From positions 1 to 64,000 of the forward strand of contig CALGNN010000049.1 of the NCBI GenBank assembly GCA_937961455.1: a stretch of DNA of 64,000 nt, given 5' to 3'. Both the position numbers and the translations under genes were made by a program. Below the pieces are notes generated by a model. The model saw only the letters and a program-made list of their open reading frames with translations, was not told where the DNA came from and did no database searches. The stretch comes from an uncultured Saprospiraceae bacterium. GTDB lineage: Bacteria; Bacteroidota; Bacteroidia; Chitinophagales; Saprospiraceae. Shown here one piece after another: positions 61,976-64,000 of this stretch. Numbering within the stretch: the stretch's first letter is position 1; every line of letters starts with the position of its first letter.

Positions 61976-63562
61976 ATGAGATATCCAATAGTTCTGCTTG
62001 GCCTAATCTGCTGCACTTTAATAAGTTGCACAGAGGAGAAGTTAAAAGATAAAAAGCCCACGAACATCGTTTTTATAATGTCTGATGATCATGCTTACCA
62101 AGCATTGAGTGCTTACAGTGATCATTTACTTCAGACTCCGAATATTGATCGCTTGGCAAAAGAAGGAATGCTTTTTTCAAATGCCTGTGTTACCAATTCT
62201 ATATGCGCACCTTCCAGAGCAGTGATTTTGACGGGTAAACATTCTCATTTAAATGGTAAGATTGATAACATGGCTCCCTTTGATACCAGTCAAATCACTT
62301 TTCCTCAATTGTTTCAAGATGCGGGATATCAAACTGCCATGTTTGGCAAATTGCACTTTGGTAACAATCCTAAGGGAGTAGATCAGTTTAAAATTTTACC
62401 AGGACAAGGAAGCTACATCAATCCAAAATTTATAACGAAAGAAGGGGACACCACGATAACCGGGCATGTAACAGATATCATTACCGATTTAACCCTAGAT
62501 TGGTTACAGGAAGAAAGAAATCCTGATAAGCCCTTTTTGCTTTTTTATTTGCATAAGGCGCCTCATCGTCCTTGGTGGCCAAGCCCTGAAAAATTTAAGG
62601 AATTTTCGCAGAAAACCTTCCCTGAGCCAGAGACACTTTTTGATGATTATGCGAATAGAGGGACAGCTGCCAAAACCGCAGAGATGAATTTGCTAACACA
62701 TATGATGTATAGCCATGATTCTAAGATTAGACCCGAACTGCGCGATAAAATGAATCCCCAGCCTGCAGTTAAAGAATACAAAAATAGTTTTTACGGTCCC
62801 TACGGCCGTTCTACTGATGCCCAACTTGCACAATACGATCCTGTAGTCGACTCCATCAACAATTGGTTTGAAGCCCATTGGCCAAGCATGAATGATCAAG
62901 AAAAAATGCGCTGGAAATACCAAAGGTATATGCAGGACTATTTAGCTTGTATATCAGAGGTGGATGATAATGTAGGTCGAGTTCTCAATTATCTAGATGA
63001 ATCTGGTTTAGACGAAAACACCTTAGTAGTTTATACATCAGATCAAGGATTTTATCTTGGAGAACATGGCTGGTTTGATAAGCGCTTTATCTATAATGAA
63101 TCTTTTAAAACACCCTTACTCATGAGATGGCCAGGTGAAATAGCAGCAGGAACTGTCAATGATGAAATGGTGCAAAATTTGGACTTTGCACAAACATTTC
63201 TTGATGTCGCAGGGATTGAAGCACCAGCTGATATGCAGGGAGAAAGTCTTGTGCCTTTGTTGAAAAATGAAAAGAAGTGGACAAGAGAATCGGTATACTA
63301 TCATTACTATGAATATCCAAGTGTGCATATGGTCAAGAGACATTATGCCATAGTCACGAAAGAATATAAACTCACACATTTTTATCACGATGTAGATGAA
63401 TGGGAATTGTATGATCGATTGAAAGATCCTTTAGAAATAAAAAATGTTTATGATGATCCTTCTTATGCAGCGGTCGTTTCAAAACTCAAAAATGAACTAG
63501 ATGGACTGAGAGTAAAATATAAAGACTCAGAAGAATTAGATCAGAAGTTTTTATACAAATAG
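61976..63562 (+). CDS. S1-family sulfatase, lipoprotein
   Basis: Sulfatases remove sulfate esters from carbohydrates or other molecules. The 528-residue protein has a lipobox TLISC (Cys18) and the S1 signature CAPSR at 77-81, where Cys77 must be converted to formylglycine. Metal ligands are in FIMSDDHAYQ and the late VVYTSDQGFYLGEHGWFDK. The end (WELYDRLKDPLEIKNVYDDP) is typical. The substrate is probably a sulfated glycan, but the window has no SusC/SusD, glycoside hydrolase or maturation gene to define it. It is convergent with the next gene across one base. Confidence 0.93.
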   Translation: MRYPIVLLGLICCTLISCTEEKLKDKKPTNIVFIMSDDHAYQALSAYSDHLLQTPNIDRLAKEGMLFSNACVTNSICAPSRAVILTGKHSHLNGKIDNMAPFDTSQITFPQLFQDAGYQTAMFGKLHFGNNPKGVDQFKILPGQGSYINPKFITKEGDTTITGHVTDIITDLTLDWLQEERNPDKPFLLFYLHKAPHRPWWPSPEKFKEFSQKTFPEPETLFDDYANRGTAAKTAEMNLLTHMMYSHDSKIRPELRDKMNPQPAVKEYKNSFYGPYGRSTDAQLAQYDPVVDSINNWFEAHWPSMNDQEKMRWKYQRYMQDYLACISEVDDNVGRVLNYLDESGLDENTLVVYTSDQGFYLGEHGWFDKRFIYNESFKTPLLMRWPGEIAAGTVNDEMVQNLDFAQTFLDVAGIEAPADMQGESLVPLLKNEKKWTRESVYYHYYEYPSVHMVKRHYAIVTKEYKLTHFYHDVDEWELYDRLKDPLEIKNVYDDPSYAAVVSKLKNELDGLRVKYKDSEELDQKFLYK

Positions 63563-63563
63563 T

Positions 63564-64000
63564 TCAAGTTAAGTTTTTCTCGAAGCATATTTTATCAATT
63601 GCTTGAACGCCATTTTCCATAATAACTTCCGTGTAGTTTTTAAGAAAATAGTCTTTTTCAACGCTTAGTTTTTTGAAACCAGCTTTTTGATAAAAGGATA
63701 TTTGATAGCTACTTGAATCGGCAGTGCCAACATGTAGTTTTTTATAAGAATGTCTCTTTGCATAATCTGATGCAAATTCCAATAAGATATTTCCAATACC
63801 TTTTTTTTGAAATGATCTTGACACAGAAATATTTTTGATTTCAAGGATGTTTTCATCTATGGCTTCTAAGACGATTACAGCAAGCAGCAAGTTTTTCGAC
63901 TTAGCTGTAAAACAATCTCCCTTTTTTAAATATTTTTCAATGAGCAAAGGAGAAGGGTCAGCTTCCAAGAGTAATTCCCATGGTATTGCTTCCTCAGCTT
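63564..64000 (-). CDS. GNAT family N-acetyltransferase, cut by the window edge
   Basis: The visible 145 or so codons form a GNAT domain: PWELLLEADPSP near the left of the protein, ISVSRSFQKKGIGNILLEF (acetyl-CoA loop with QKKGIGNILL) and YQKAGFKKL near the end. The reading frame stays open from a TTG at 63968 to the edge of the window, with in-frame residues typical of the family before it, so the true start is beyond base 64000. The substrate is unknown. Confidence 0.75.
   Translation of the reverse strand, partial: AEEAIPWELLLEADPSPLLIEKYLKKGDCFTAKSKNLLLAVIVLEAIDENILEIKNISVSRSFQKKGIGNILLEFASDYAKRHSYKKLHVGTADSSSYQISFYQKAGFKKLSVEKDYFLKNYTEVIMENGVQAIDKICFEKNLT

Noticed and set aside
1-64000. 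Prophage, insertion sequence or toxin-antitoxin modules
   Set aside because: No transposase, integrase, terminal inverted repeats or paired small toxin-antitoxin genes were recognised.

Overview
The window is AT-rich, densely packed chromosomal DNA from a member of the Bacteroidota. The evidence is the gliding-type ABC genes gldA-gldF-gldG, three secreted proteins with type IX secretion (T9SS) C-terminal sorting domains, FISUMP, HYR and GEVED domains, an OmpA protein with thrombospondin type-3 repeats, the ftsX-DUF3098-uppP-truB and DUF3822-rsmD gene orders, and a match to the Bacteroidota promoter form TTG...TAnnTTTG. The mix of HYR, GEVED, FISUMP and dockerin-type secreted proteins suggests a Saprospiria-like, probably aquatic lineage; that placement is an inference. 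No rRNA, tRNA, CRISPR array, prophage or insertion sequence was recognised.

Layout. 0.1-9.5 kb: a T9SS cargo protein, leuS with a repeat-rich 3' flank, two small envelope proteins, a minus-strand run of three exported proteins including a PhoD-like phosphatase, ftsX, and an opposing FISUMP gene. 9.6-18 kb: a tight plus-strand run DUF3098-uppP-truB-gldA-gldF-gldG-DUF4340-S1/P1-like hydrolase-DUF368 (PopT-like), which joins undecaprenyl-phosphate recycling, a pseudouridine synthase and the Gld ABC transporter. 18-30 kb: a GEVED/T9SS protein, miaE overlapping an exported coiled-coil protein, a prolyl oligopeptidase, a GNAT protein, an M20 peptidase, trmD, a UbiA-like protein, an M42 peptidase, pyrE and a NUDIX hydrolase. 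30-41.6 kb: a Met-zincin protease, an acyl-CoA dehydrogenase, rarA, an AlkD-like glycosylase, the TSP3/OmpA protein, a TRAP permease pair, a DUF697-SHOCT protein and tsaD. 41.6-48.7 kb: a pseudopilin-like protein, DUF3822, rsmD, argS, glnS, pyrR and pyrB. 48.9-64 kb: a 2366-residue HYR/dockerin/T9SS protein, a TlpA-like thioredoxin protein, two unknown envelope proteins, selO, a small membrane protein, a sulfatase and a GNAT gene cut by the window edge.

How the genes work together. Much of the window serves translation: three aminoacyl-tRNA synthetases (Leu, Arg, Gln), four tRNA-modification enzymes (TruB, MiaE, TrmD, TsaD) and the rRNA methylase RsmD. A second theme is the envelope: UppP and the DUF368 protein are expected to regenerate and return the C55-P lipid carrier, FtsX regulates septal wall hydrolysis, and GldAFG forms an ABC complex. 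A third theme is the cell surface: lipoproteins, T9SS cargo and periplasmic hydrolases. PyrE, PyrR and PyrB belong to pyrimidine metabolism but lie in two separate places.

The best leads for something new are the RsmD protein lacking the Asp of its catalytic DPPY motif, the pseudopilin-like/DUF3822 pair, the single run combining UppP, Gld ABC genes and a PopT-like protein, the giant protein with both dockerin-like and cohesin-like segments, the structured ORF-free gap at 29.7-30.1 kb, and the GCTAAAA array beside leuS. No clearly new defence or mobile system was seen.
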